This document shows, one piece after another, positions 22,101 through 34,414 of a DNA stretch of 64,000 bases (position 1 is its first letter; each line of letters opens with the position of its first letter). This DNA is from Sporothrix humicola (Eukaryota; Ascomycota; Sordariomycetes; Ophiostomatales; Ophiostomataceae): positions 310,001 to 374,000 of the forward strand of contig WNYE01000021.1 in assembly GCA_021396245.1 (NCBI GenBank), written 5' to 3'. Made by a program: the position numbers and the translations under genes. The notes beneath the pieces are model-generated. The model did not search any database, was not told the DNA's origin, and worked only from the letters and a program-made list of their open reading frames with translations.

Positions 22101-25100
22101 ACGTCCCTTTTCCATGCTCAAACAATGTCAACTCCCATGCTTCACGGCTTCATTGGTGACAGATCGAGAGAATCGACAGAAAGAGAGAGACAGACTCAGA
22201 GAGCCACCCCTGCCAGGTCTCCATCAGCCCCAAATAATGATGCAATGCCCCCCAGTCGCTTCATGGGCCATCTGCCGGTGAGGCCGTAGCTCAGACCCAA
22301 GTTGGTGTCCTTCCTTCCCACTTGGCTGGGAAGGGTTAGGGGCCCGCCGACAGCCCTGCCAGAATGGAGAGGTATTGGACTGGCGGCAGTGTGAGTAAAA
22401 GGTACTTTGCGCGGGACAAAAAGAAAAGAAGAAAAAAGGGCGTGGCAGAGATGCACCAAAAACGGCTTCGGCCCCGCTGGCCTGGCCGACGTTGAGGCGC
22501 AGCCTTGGGTGGGAAGACAGGATAGACAAATGTTGACCGGGGTCGTGGTTGGTCGGATTTTGGAGGACAGGCCCAATTGAGGCCCTCATCGTAAGTAATA
22601 TCGGCCATTTGCATCGAGTTTCTGCTGTATCGTATCCCCTCCCAACAAAATGAAATCTGGCACCCCTCTCCAGAGGCTGTCTGGTTGGGTTTAGGGCTGA
22701 ACATTTGCGTGATTGGCTGTCTTCCGAAACATATGGCCAACCATAAACACTCTCCACAGATTATAACAAAAAAAGGAAACAAGGGCAACAGGACAGGAAT
22801 CCATGGCGCCGACCGAGACATGCAGGAAAATCAAGAAACAGAACTGCATCGATGGGGTGCAATGATGCCAGGCACAACTGCAACTTGCACACACACTTGA
22901 AGGGCTTGCATTTCGACGATGCGAACAAAAAGGCAAGCCCGCAGCGTGGTTGGCTGGTTTCCGGATGCAAGTGCCCCGTACTCATCAAACATCGTGAAAT
23001 GCAAGTAAGAGCACTTGTTCTTCGTCTGGAGTTTTCTCTCTAGTCTGTTAATCTCCAGACTAAGAAAGGCCACCGGGCACAGAAACTACCGTGGGGATTT
23101 TCTGCAGGAAGGTCTGCACTTCGTATGCTCTAACAAATAGACAAAAGGCATGTCTGCACTGGAGCCTTGGTTTTCGGCCAAGGAGTATATGCAGGCACGG
23201 CTGCAGGCACATATGCAGCATCCAGGCAGCAGTTTGTTCATTGCCCAATGGCAATTTGGCGTTCATGATCGTATTTGTACGAATTTGTGTCTCTTGCGCT
23301 CGTTGAGGCCATTTTGGATGATGTGCCTGAGAGGACGAAAAAGTGGCCGTTTCATGATATGTAGTTGTGTGGATGTGGGATGAGTGAGAAGGCGTGGACG
23401 GCGAAGATGATCGCCGGGACTTGCTCTGGGGCGTGGAGCTAGAGAGAAAATAAAAAAAGATGTCGTTTGTCTATTCCTTCTCTTCGTGTATGTGATATTT
23501 TGCTGTTTCTCTCTTTTTCATCCTGGCAATATGATGTGCATTGTAAGTCAGCAAAGTCAGCATATCAAAAACTTGATAGTAGAAGCGAAATATTACCGAA
23601 CACGACAGCTTTTGCATGCAAATAGAGTGAGAGACCGCCAGAATGAAACAATTGCGGCACAAAAAACTTACAGTACCAGTGTTTGGCGAGTGCCTCGGTT
23701 TCGATCCTCTTCATTTCCCTCATTCTGCGTTGCAGCGGTCTGCCGCTCATTGGACATCATTTTTGAGTAACGCTGTGAGGCTGAGCAGGGCTGGCTGGCA
23801 GTTTGTGCCTTCTGCTTCTTTCTCCAGGACACGGACTGTTGATTACAGCGGCCTGTGCACTGAACGGATCGAAAGCACTGTCATCGGATGCTGCCGGCCC
23901 CCCTGTAATACGCCGAGCCTGCCCTGTCGTGTAGTCATCCTCGTTCCCATCTGTCCACCATCGTCTTCTCCGTCTGACGTCTTTATGCCCTTCATGCCCA
24001 TTATCTACCTACATCGGCGCGTTTTCGGTTGGCACAAGAGAAAGGCTGAGGGCGGGATGAGGCAGAGTGCCTATGCCTAGGCCTCGGGAGAAAAGCATGT
24101 AAATATTGGTTTGCTGACAGTGTCTTGTCGTCATGATAGTTTGTCTTGCTTCTTCTCTGCCTTCGTTGTCTCAATATGGCTCCTTGTTGTCCGCTTGTCT
24201 TGGGGGCTGATGCAATATAGCCTTCTAGAAGGCGTCCACGGAGATGTGTCATTTTGCGGTGGTTGCACAGGTCATGCGACACCTGTTTTCTGTTCACTTT
24301 GGCCTCGGTGCCTGGCGCAGACATTGTTCCTGGGCTGCCTTGTAAGCCGCAGCGAGTCACGAGCACTGAGAGACTCATAGTGGCCTGTCCTGCCCTTGTT
24401 TTGTGTCCCCATCTGTGCTTTACAGGAGAAGATGGGGGCTCAAGTGGTGGGTGGTGGTGTGTCGACAGAATCAATCCCCCAAGGCCAAGGGTGTGGTCGC
24501 AGCGTGCGGATCGTCTGAATTTTGCTTCTCTCTCCACTCACCAAAAAAGGCCTATGGGAAAAGACAATCGGCTGGTTCTTCGATGCCCACCATCTTTTGG
24601 GCCACCGCTTGGGAACTCCCGCTTGCCGTGAGCACCGTGTAAGACACGGATACCCTGGCTCAGGGCCAGTTGTGCCATTTGCTGGGCGATCTGAGACATT
24701 GACTTGGTTGTGTTGAGAATGTGTGTTGTGGAAGGATTTAGGAATGGTTGAGCAAAGGCCAAAAAAGAACACCAATGAAAGAATCGTACTCGCGTTGCAA
24801 AAAGAAAGTCCACAATGGCTTTGCCGCCGAAAGAGCAATATTACAGATCCTCTGACAGAAAGCGCGATGCTACGGCGAGACAGAATTTGGAAGGCATGAT
24901 GGCAGGGGAACGAGAATTGTGTCCCAAAGCAGTAATCGTTGCTCAAGACACATTTATGACAATGCCCACCTGTAGGTTGACTGCGGACAAGAATAGAAAC
25001 AAATGACGACATGCACCTAACAAACCCGGCAGAATGGGGGAAGGAGCACTGGTGGTCAGCAGGGGCCCGGCCTGGCCAGAGCGTCTTTTGGTCTGCGATC

Positions 25101-26185
25101 TGTGGATGGGAGGAAACTGCGACCGTTGAAAAGCCGTTGTTCAACGGAGTACGGGGCGCTTGTTGGTCCTCTCGGACCACGAGCAATCGCATCCTTTGCT
25201 CTTTCCATCTGGAGTGCCAGCCACTCCTTCTCCAATTGGAATATTACTTGTTGCTATTTGCTTTTGTTTTATCATGTGCTTCGGTGGAGGTCGAGGACGC
25301 TGCACACACAGAAATAATGCTGGGAATTCGGCCAATGCCGGGTGAGATATCAAGTCAGAGTATGCATTCATGCGATATTCTGACCTTGTACTTGGAATCT
25401 CTTTGCTTGTCCACATGGCTGTCACATCATAGTATCGTGATTCTCGTTGAATCTCCTGCCCTTTTGGTGGAAGGGGACTTCTACGCTAAAACAGAAGCTA
25501 CGATGCGCTATCGACGGGGCGTACCTTCCCACCAGGGGCGAGACAATGGCACAGCACGGTGTTTGCAGACGTCATTTAGCCGCAAAAGAAGCAGTCGCGC
25601 TAATGCTTGCACTTTCCCCTGGTGTAAGTAAACAAACAACAACTCAACTGCTTGCAGAGGCAGGAGCGAGGGAGGCTGGTAGGTAAGGAGCAAAAAGGGG
25701 GCAAAGGGGGGAGCACACACTCGTTTTCCAAATCACCAGTTCTCACATCTTCTCAATTCTCTTCTCCGATTATCCTACTGCTTCTGCCCTTGTTCCTGAC
25801 CACCATCCTCGAGTCCGTTCTTCACATTTCGCCACCAGGCTAAAAACGGCAGCCCTCAGCCTCAAGTCAGCCAGGGCACCCACCACCACGATCTCCGCAG
25901 CGAATGAGCGACCAGCTCTTACATTGGGCTTGGCCTTGCCTATCCGCCAGGTCCGTGGCCCTTCTTTTAGGGCCGTCTCACGCAATTCGCCCGCAAAAAC
26001 ACCAGTCTTTTGGCCTGCAAGAATCGAAAGAAAAAGAAAGCACAGAGCGTGATGCGACGGCTTTCTGACGAACAGGTGCAAAGGGCAGTGAGCGAACAGT
26101 TTTCTGTCCCCTTTTGTTAGGGCTGACACTGAGGTTGCACGGAGATCATGGCTTCCGAGGGCTTGTCCACCCTTCTCCCCGATCT

Positions 26186-26207
26186 GGCATGGCATGGCAT
26201 GGCATGG
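26186..26207 (+). repeat. (GGCAT)4 microsatellite
   Basis: Four perfect GGCAT units followed by GG. Simple repeat with no gene context. Confidence 0.85.
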
Positions 26208-27136
26208 TAAGGTCCATCCCCAGCCACAACAGAGACGGGCCTATTCCGCCGAGGCCCAAAATCTAGGATCTCCGTCCTCCTTCACTTCACCTTTGTTTAC
26301 GAGCAGCTCCTCTCGGTGTACCCAATGTTGTGGTGCCAGGAACAAGATGAGCGCGGCTATCGCTTGTCATGGCGTCACAAAAAAATCCATCGTCTTTCGA
26401 TTGAAACGGCCAGGGGCCTGAATCTTGTTCGGCCTCTTTTTTCATCGTCCTCACCTTTTCTCATGACAATTCGCCACTCTAGATGGGGTCCGAAACAAAT
26501 GCAAAGAACAAAATCCCTGCCCTGTCTGATCCGTGCAAGAGGCACATCGCGGCACAGAGGGTGAGGGAGAGACATGGAAACCAAGATGCAACCAACACAA
26601 CCGTCAGATTGAGCGAAATGGGATTCGGGAATCGCAAAATATCAAACGATGGCATGGCCTTTCTCAGCATGTAACCCAGTTTCATTGTTTTGGGAAAGAG
26701 GCCTGGCGCTTCGAGACGGAGGCCTTCTTGGGGCTGCTCGAGATGGGATGATTTCCAACGTCAACATTTGTTCACAATGTCCAGTTCCAGCCTCAGCTGG
26801 TACTCTTGGCCTCGCCAAACCACATCCGTTCTAAGTTGCTGCAATGCAATGGATTGTTGGGACGCAACGAAACGCTCCACGGTGACAATGTCAGCAACAG
26901 AAAAGAAAATATGAGACCAAAGAATCGATTGATGCATGGCGGCTGCCGCCCACAGGGCTGGAGCAACCCAAGACCCAAGAGCTCCCAAAAAGGCAAAACG
27001 CACGCCAAAAATTAGAGCCAGCCTCCACCAAAATTTGAGTCGCAGTTTTGTCACAAGCCGGCCGAGGCGTCTTTGCCAGGGGGCCAACATACGCTCAACG
27101 TTCTCCACGATCCAGTTCGGAGAAACACAAGAACGA

Positions 27137-27156
27137 ATCGCACGAATTCGTGCGAT
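27137..27156. promoter_or_regulatory. Perfect 20-bp palindrome
   Basis: ATCGCACGAA followed directly by its exact reverse complement TTCGTGCGAT, with no spacer. A perfect 10-bp half-site has a random expectation well below one in a 64 kb window. It could be a binding site for a symmetric dimer. It lies in non-coding DNA 3.3 kb upstream of the 80-residue gene. Function unknown. Confidence 0.5.
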
Positions 27157-28409
27157 GACTACCGAACACATAGCCCATAGTTCGCAGTATGAGCATTACT
27201 GAGGGAAAACGGACATATACGGAGAACAAAATCGATTCTCCAATCTTGACAGGGTCAGATATGACCAACCACCAAGCCACAGCCCATTGCGCACTAGGAC
27301 TGAAACAGCAACAGGGGTGGATAAACGAAAACCGCTACGGACGGCATCTCTGGTGGGCAGCAACTATTACCATCAGAATGGAAAGGACGAAAAAAGAACA
27401 GCATCCGACGGAAGGGGAACTGCTATTTTCGATCTTCCTCGGCGGGCGGCAGTCCGTCGCTCTTGTCTCTGTCCTGACTATGCCCAGGTATTGTGGTATT
27501 GTGAAGTCTCGTCCGTCATCATCCCAGAGTCCCGCAGCCCAGTCTTACTTGCATATTGGCAGAGGGAACCAGACCAGCACCAGGGCAGGCAATGTACTGC
27601 TTCCCACAGAGCAAGCCCGGACAGTCCAGGCAATCCAGGCAACAATCCCGCCAGAACGACCGTCCACTCAATCCCCATCCCGGCTTTACCTGATGCTGCC
27701 AGGCAGGCGGTGGGCTGGTATGGAACGAGATGCGAGGGCTGGGAATTAAACACAGTCAATGGCAGGAGGGCTTCATCGCGGCGCTGGCCCATTTTCTCAC
27801 TGTGACCCAACCTCTGCACCTTTCGACACCACACCACTGCACCACTACACCACCAAGCAAAAGAGGGCCTGGTGTCCCGAGGCATGGTCAAAATTGTTGG
27901 CGCCCACATATGCCGATGCACCAAAAGTAACGACTGAGCCACAGTGTCAGAAGCCCACAAGGCCACAAACGGCCTCAGAGCCATAGGGAATTAGGCAAAT
28001 GGGGTGCAAAAAGCAATCAGAGCGGCAGCACGCCGTAAGCACACTACGTCGTTTTCTCGTTTCCAGCGCCATTCCCTTTACGGTTTCCACTTCAGGCAGT
28101 GGAGCAGCCCGGCAAAGAGTCGATCCGTTTCCTCTAATAGCAGCTGCGGACCACTGTTTACGAGCGATGCCACAACGGTGGACGGCGCGGCCGAAAGCTC
28201 TCCACCATGTGGTTCGCGAACCAACTAGGACAAAGTGGACTCTGCACATCCATTTTGTATGATGTATCTTACCTCACCAGTCGTGCCCGTGGCCTTTCTC
28301 GTGGCATGCAGGCATTTCTGTCCATGAGGTGCTATTTTGTCATTTTGTCATTGCCGCTTGTTTTCTAGAACGGCGAAAGGGTGAGAGTGAGAATTGGTGC
28401 CGCGCCCTC

Positions 28410-28460
28410 TGTCTTGTGTCCTATTCCTGCGTCCTATGTCGTAGGGCAGGACACAAGACA
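28410..28460. repeat. Perfect 13-bp inverted repeat with 25-nt loop
   Basis: Arms 28410-28422 (TGTCTTGTGTCCT) and 28448-28460 (its exact reverse complement). The loop contains smaller complementary parts (CCTA and TAGG). In RNA this would form a stable stem-loop. It is not flanked by a transposase frame, so I do not call it a transposon end. Confidence 0.6.
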
Positions 28461-28590
28461 CAACACAGTCCCTGTGTGTCGTCCTGCAGTATGTCTGCAT
28501 TCCTATTCTGACGGGATCTTGCAGAAGGGCCGCGGTCGCAGAAACAGTGGCCGACGGTTTCTGACGCAGGTGCGCCAGGCGGACGCACAC

Positions 28591-28614
28591 GCAGATGCAG
28601 ATGCAAATGCAAAT
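28591..28614 (+). repeat. GCAGAT/GCAAAT hexamer repeat
   Basis: Two GCAGAT units followed by two GCAAAT units. Simple repeat in non-coding DNA. Confidence 0.8.
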
Positions 28615-30407
28615 GCAGGCCGTAGGGCAGAACAGTGTTCACACCATGTCGGCGTCCATCCAGTCCATCCAGTGGGTGGTGTATCCGCGATCCTTCGGCG
28701 CCCCAGGCCTGCGCGACCTCGTCGCAACTCTCATTGCGAGGAGCCATGTTTAGTGGACTGGCAAGCGCAATGCTTTGTTTGGCCGTTGCTTCACGTCTTT
28801 TTTTACTTTACATCGTACAATTTGCCTTATTCGCCATTTATTTGCTTGTTCTTTTTGTCTTTTCTTTTTCTCAACCTGATTCTTCTTCTCCCGAAAATGC
28901 CTTCTTTTGAACCACCTGTCTTAGCATTTTCTTTTCTTCTTCCACAGGGCTGCAAACTCACTCTCCAGCCCATTCCAGTGCTTCCCTGGTGAGCCTCGTT
29001 GACCTATTTTCGCTCCTCTGCCTCTTGTGCCTCTTGTTCTCACCACTACGACTCACATCTGCCGCTAAACCCACGCACTTATGCACACGCCCATCCGTCG
29101 CATCCACACCTTCAATATTCCCATTCTCCATACTTGTGCAAACATAGTAATACTTACACACACCACCCACGCCCCTCCACTTCTGCCCCGACTGCGCCCT
29201 TGCCAATCCGAGGAAGCAACAAGCCCAGGAACGAAACTCACCTCAACACCCTCTCCCCATTATGGACTGCCATTATGTCGTTTCTTCTCAGTGCCTTCTG
29301 TCGTCTCCCCATGTATGCCGCATTATTGCTTCTCGCTGTTGTTTCTGTCGTCTTTTCTCCCAATGCCTGTGCCTGCGCCCACTTTTTGCTTCTTGCACCT
29401 GCATACCCTTAGTGCAGTAAACCTGCAGCAGTGTCCACGCCAAGTACATCTTAGTCACCGGGTGCATTGCCTGAACAAGAAGTCCTCTCTATCTTCAACT
29501 GCTCAACGTGGTCTCCGTTCTCATGACGAGCCTTTGCTGACCAGGCTACCAAGGAGTATAAGGCTACGAGGCCATCCCTCACCCCCTCCCATGTTGTTCA
29601 CGTTATGAGTCTCTTCATCCTTCACTTCCTCTTCACCACATTTCATTTGTCCTTTTGCATTTCCCACGACACAGTCATAGGATTGTTGCCTTCGTTTGTC
29701 TTTCTGTTTCTCGTGTTTCTTCCTCATTTTTCGTTCCTGTATCGACGTCCTGCCTGGCTGTTGTCCTCCTGTCCGCTTGTCCTCTTGCCTTTGTGCTTCC
29801 ATCGCTCCCCCGTTCCCTCTTCCCACAGTCTCTCCCCCCGGCCAGTGCCTCAGAACTGAGCCACCTCAGTTCGCCTATTTGGGATTTTCTGTTTCTATAT
29901 TTTATTCTTCTTATTCTTTTTTTGTCTTCGTCTCTCATCTTTGGCCTACCACTTTGCCCCTCTTTGGTATTTCCACACGAAGTTCTTACACGCAGTGATC
30001 TCACCTGCCTGTTTGTTATTATTCTTTTTTCTTTTCTTTTCCTTTCCTTCCTCTTCTTTTATTTTATTTAAGTCTTCAACTTCATCGTTGTTGTATTTAT
30101 ATTCTTTTCATTCCCACTTTTATTAGTTTCCCTCCCCTTGTTTCCTCATCATCTCATCTACAAGAAGCAACAGAGCAACAACAAACATCCAAAGAGCTAT
30201 ATATCAAAGCAACCCAGGAAGCTCCGTCCACGTCCATATATACAGTCTACATCACCATCAACAACACAGACACACATACATATAGACTCCCAACATCTAG
30301 TCTTCACCTGTGTCTTCATCTATCTTCTCGACTTCAGCAACTCTTCTTCTTCATCTCCTGCCTAGATCATAAACAAGAATCAACGGTTCTTCGTCAATAT
30401 TGCCAAG

Positions 30408-30650
30408 ATGTGTTATCGTCTCGTCGAGCGTTTCTCGGTGTGCGGGTGTGTCTACTACAAGCATGCCGTTGATCGCTGTGCAGCATACAGCCAGTCCGGT
30501 CACAAGGTCCAGGAGCGGACAATCCCGGTGGGCTACACATGTGTCGATCACTCGGAGCCGCCACAAGGAGCATACAGCTCCGAGTCCTATACATACTCGG
30601 ACTCGGGCTACTACAGCAGCCAGTCCCACAAGAGCAGCAAGCGCCGGTGA
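30408..30650 (+). CDS. Small cysteine-containing fungal protein (80 aa), function unknown
   Basis: A short single-exon frame that begins MCYRLVERFSVCGCVYYKHA, continues with VDRCAAY and QERTIPVGYTCVDHS, and ends in a Ser/Tyr-rich basic tail. The pattern of an N-terminal MCxR, VCxCxYY, a DxCAAY block and a GYxC..H block resembles a small uncharacterised protein family that I recall from many filamentous ascomycetes. The cysteines and histidines could bind a metal, which is inference. No signal peptide or membrane helix is visible. It sits alone in a 17 kb gene-poor block. Its leader contains another open frame (30138-30365, 75 codons) that would act as an upstream ORF if transcription starts before it. 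Confidence 0.75.
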   Translation: MCYRLVERFSVCGCVYYKHAVDRCAAYSQSGHKVQERTIPVGYTCVDHSEPPQGAYSSESYTYSDSGYYSSQSHKSSKRR

Positions 30651-33600
30651 AGTGTCCTGTCTTCGGTAATGGGGTGTCGTTCATGGACGATGTTGTCGCC
30701 CTTTGAGATATTTGAATTCTGGGCCTGGGTGCGGTATCTCTATTCCTTCCGGATGAGGCCGTTAGCCAGTGTGCGTACGCCGTCCCAGCTTTCATATCTC
30801 TTTGTTGGCCATGACCGTCTCAAGTCAAGCTCCGCTCCGCCTTAGCCCAGCAGGACCTTTCCGGATCAGACGAAAAATAATGTTCACCAGAACCGGCTTG
30901 CTTCTCTCGGCTCACGCTCCCTCCAACTCCTCGATGTCCCAACCCTCTATCCCCACCAACATTCTTTTCTCTCTATTTATTCTACTCTCTCCATCCCAGC
31001 TCCTCGTCAACAAACACACCCGACGACCATTACCCGCTTGGCAGCACATCACGAACGAACACCAACCAACCATTGCCGAAGACACGACGAAGACAGACTC
31101 GAGAAGAGACCGCACGCATCACTCTTCTTGAGACGACACGAGAAAAAGGACCCGACAAATTGCCTCTGCTTCCTAGCAGCACGGATTCTTTCCATTCTCA
31201 TGGTCCTCCGACTCTCCTTGGACACTTCTTGGCAGCTCTCTCACCACCTTGCTCTTCTTTCGCATTTTCCTTTTCAGCATTATTCCCCCTTTAGTGTTTC
31301 CTTTTTCTCCTTTCCTTTTTCATTTTTCATTTTCACATTCTTCATCATTGGGAGCATAGCATCGCATCGGCAAAGGACATTGCGCACCAGCGTGTTTTTG
31401 GGACTTGCATAGGGAGGTGATAGGATGGCCAACAACCTCCTATTACCTTCCCCGGATTTTCTATTTCTTTTATTTTTCATTTTCTCGCGAGACAGCCACC
31501 GGGTTTTGCCATCAGAGCCCGGATGCGACTAGTTCTCCCGTCCTTCTTTTTCACCTGCCCAGCGGGCACCTTTCCTTCTTTTCTACTGACGGGCTCAACC
31601 ACCCTTTCCAAGCCAGACTCTACGAGTCTCCGTGCTGGATCGGCCTTGTTACAACTACTTTTTTGCCTTTTTCCTTTTCCTTTTCTTTGTCTATTTTGTG
31701 GCATTAGAGGAAAGAGGTATCATACCTGGCGTTTTTTGCTTTCATTTTTGGGTCAACGGGATATGGATTACGGATCGAAAAGTACGGTACTTTTTGGGAT
31801 ACCTTGGGTTTGTTATTTTCCTTGGAGTTTGATTTTTTTTTTTTCTTTTCTTTCTTTCACATCTTCTCTCCTATTTCTGGTCAGTTTTCGTTTTCTTTCA
31901 CACTTGATGGGCATTTTGGGAGCGACTTTGGCTGGGTCTAGCCTTTTTCCTTTTTCTAATCTTGTTTCTGGCTTTGTTTTCCACTTTTGCATTTTTCTGG
32001 TCTATTGTACTCATAATGTGCTGCTCTGGAAGCAGTTGTCTCTCGCTTTTTGTTTTGCATTTTCACGGCCATAGACGGCCCCTTCCTCCTTTTCTTTCTT
32101 TCTCCTATTTTCTTCCTCTTTTCCTTTCTTTTTTTCTCACGACATTACGGATCACGAAACGACAACTCTCTCGCAGGGAAAAAAAGACGGACAATGCTGG
32201 ACGGGACAAACGAGGGACTATTTTCGGGAAAGAAAATCATTGGGAGAGGAGGGGAAAGCCGCTGGCCGACTCACACTCTTTTTTCTCATTGCATTTTTCT
32301 TGTCTCTCACTTACTCCACTCGTTTTGTTCTGCAGGTCATTTTCCATACTTTTTTTCGGGACTACGATGGCAGTGTTTCTTTCTCTCATTTTATGGTATC
32401 ATGTCGGCTTACGCCCTGCGGGCTATGAGAAAAACGGGTCTACGAACGAACGAAACGCAACGCAACGCAATGCAACGATCGAACGAAGAAACAGAAACGA
32501 AAGGGCCGAAGGTCGGAGGAGGGGGTCACCAAACTCGTCTCACCACTCTCTCTCAAGTGTTGTTTTTTGTTTTATTTTCTTACTTTTGTTCCCCAGCGGC
32601 AATTCTGGCAATTGACCCCTTATTCACGGGAATCACAAAGACACAATCCCCCATCGATATAACTTTTAGTTTAGAACCAGATAAAACGTCTTGTCTTGTT
32701 CGGTTCCTCCCGATTTGGATTCCTGTTGTCATGGAAGGTTCTTGTGCTGGATTTTGGGATATCTTTTCTTTTCCTTTCGTCTCACGGCTGGTTCGTGAGC
32801 GTCAGAGAGATCAGATACCCAGAAATAGTCCAGCACACAACCATTTGGTGCAACGCAATTCAGACGAAGGAGCTGGACGGAGGGACACTGAGCAATCAAT
32901 GCCAAAAAAATTTCAAACAATTTTGTTCTACATTGCTGTGTTCCATTTTGTTATGTTCCTATCATGATGAATTGGCATAATTCAAGAATAACGTCCCACC
33001 GAAATAAACCATTGGACAGCCATAATCCAGCAGCCTGCTTCGGCAGCCTTCCTGCCTATTTCCCCAGGTCATATGGCGTCTAAGCCTTGCAGACTGTAGA
33101 TTGCAGACTGTAGACTCATGCCGAGACTCCCGCTCCTGCACGACGGTTTTTTGCTGGTTTGCTGGGGGATCTACTGCCGTCAACCGTCTGCCGCTGGCCG
33201 CTTGCCGTTTTCCCAGGCAGCACTGCCCAACTGCCTGACTTATGGACAGCCTTGTTTTCGTCATACTTTTTACTTTCTTTTCGTTCTTGATCAATTATTA
33301 CCCGTCTATATTTTGCTATCGCTGCCTTTTCCTGCCTGCCGCGAGAGTCAAAGGAAGAATGACGCATTCCCTCAGGAGCGGGAAGAGGGGAGTGTGCATT
33401 TGAATGTGAGTCTCCATTTACATTTACATGTACTTTCTTGGATGCGTGATGTTTTTCCAGGCGAGCACTTTCAAATAGTAAAAGGATCATCTTCGTAGTG
33501 GTGTGATGCGCAAAATAGAAAAGCTGCAACTGCCGGAGAGGGAGTGGGCTGGCGACTGACTGGTAGGGCCGACAATGCAAGGCTTGTGCTTTTGTGTGCG

Positions 33601-34369
33601 TGTGTGTGTGTTTTGCGCAGTTTTGTCCCGAGAATCTATTTGAGGATCATTTGTGATAATCAGCGTGCGGCTCTGTCTGATGATTGTCGGGTCGAGTTTC
33701 CCAACTTCAGCGTCTATTTTCTATCATGGCCTTTCTTTTTTTTCTGTGGATGTGTGTGTGCGCCAGTTCCATAGCAAAGATGTATTTCTTCGATTCTCGA
33801 TATGCATGGCACTGATACCTTGCGTCTGGAATTAAAAATAACTACTCCTAACACCACAATTGCGATGCCAAAACAGGCAATAAGAAAACGACTGATTCCA
33901 TCCTTGCACAGCAGACCGCCATGCAGCCACAATCAAGCATATTTTCTCGTGTTATTCTACTTTCTGTAATATACGGCAATCTGGGGAACACAGACACTGC
34001 TCAAACCCAAAGATTGTGTGTCTGATTGTCGATTTCCACGGCGGTTCTGTCCGTGTTGCCCGTTTTGTCAGCCTCGTCCGTGTAAGTCAAAGTGATCGAC
34101 AGTAATCGACCATAGCATACAACGTAGGACACAGCACGCACAGGCACATGTGCGATGGCAGCAGGGCAGGACAAGTGATGAACAGGGGCCAAACCATGGC
34201 CAGACCCCTGCACGATTTGTTCGTGATCGGGCCTCGGGGGCCTCGGGCGTCTGTCGCGTCTGTCGTCCAGTCATGCATCTTTTCTGGGGTCTCTCTTTAT
34301 TTTCGTTTGTTTTCTTCTTATTTCTCAATAATTTGCCTCCGTGTCTCCCGCGTATCCGCGGATCGTACC

Positions 34370-34414
34370 CCCAGTCACAACCCCAGTCATATCCCAGTCG
34401 CATCCCAGTCACAT
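34370..34414 (+). repeat. Four-copy 11-bp tandem repeat (CCCAGTCRCAT-like)
   Basis: Units at 34370-34380, 34382-34392, 34393-34403 and 34404-34414 share CCCAGTC, followed by a variable ACAA, ATAT, GCAT or ACAT. One extra C separates units 1 and 2. It is a degenerate minisatellite in non-coding DNA. Confidence 0.85.

Larger units (their letters stand above)
19113..30407. other. 11.3 kb region without a recognisable gene
   Basis: No open frame here has convincing protein character, intron structure or a domain that I recognise, on either strand. Base composition is near balanced, not the AT-rich pattern of RIP-mutated repeats. Structures seen: a GTGTGGAA direct repeat (about 21921-21945), a GGCAT repeat (26186-26207), a perfect 20-bp palindrome (27137-27156), a perfect 13-bp inverted repeat (28410-28460) and a GCAGAT/GCAAAT repeat (28591-28614). 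From about 28750 to 30130 the + strand is strongly C/T-rich, then C/A-rich up to the small gene, which looks like its promoter and leader. The rest may hold non-coding transcripts, a large regulatory region or decayed genes. Confidence 0.45.

Noticed and set aside
24440..25192. 250-codon minus-strand frame in the gene-poor block
   Set aside because: Its sequence has no domain, an irregular Cys/His/Pro composition and no intron or neighbour support; it probably arises by chance.
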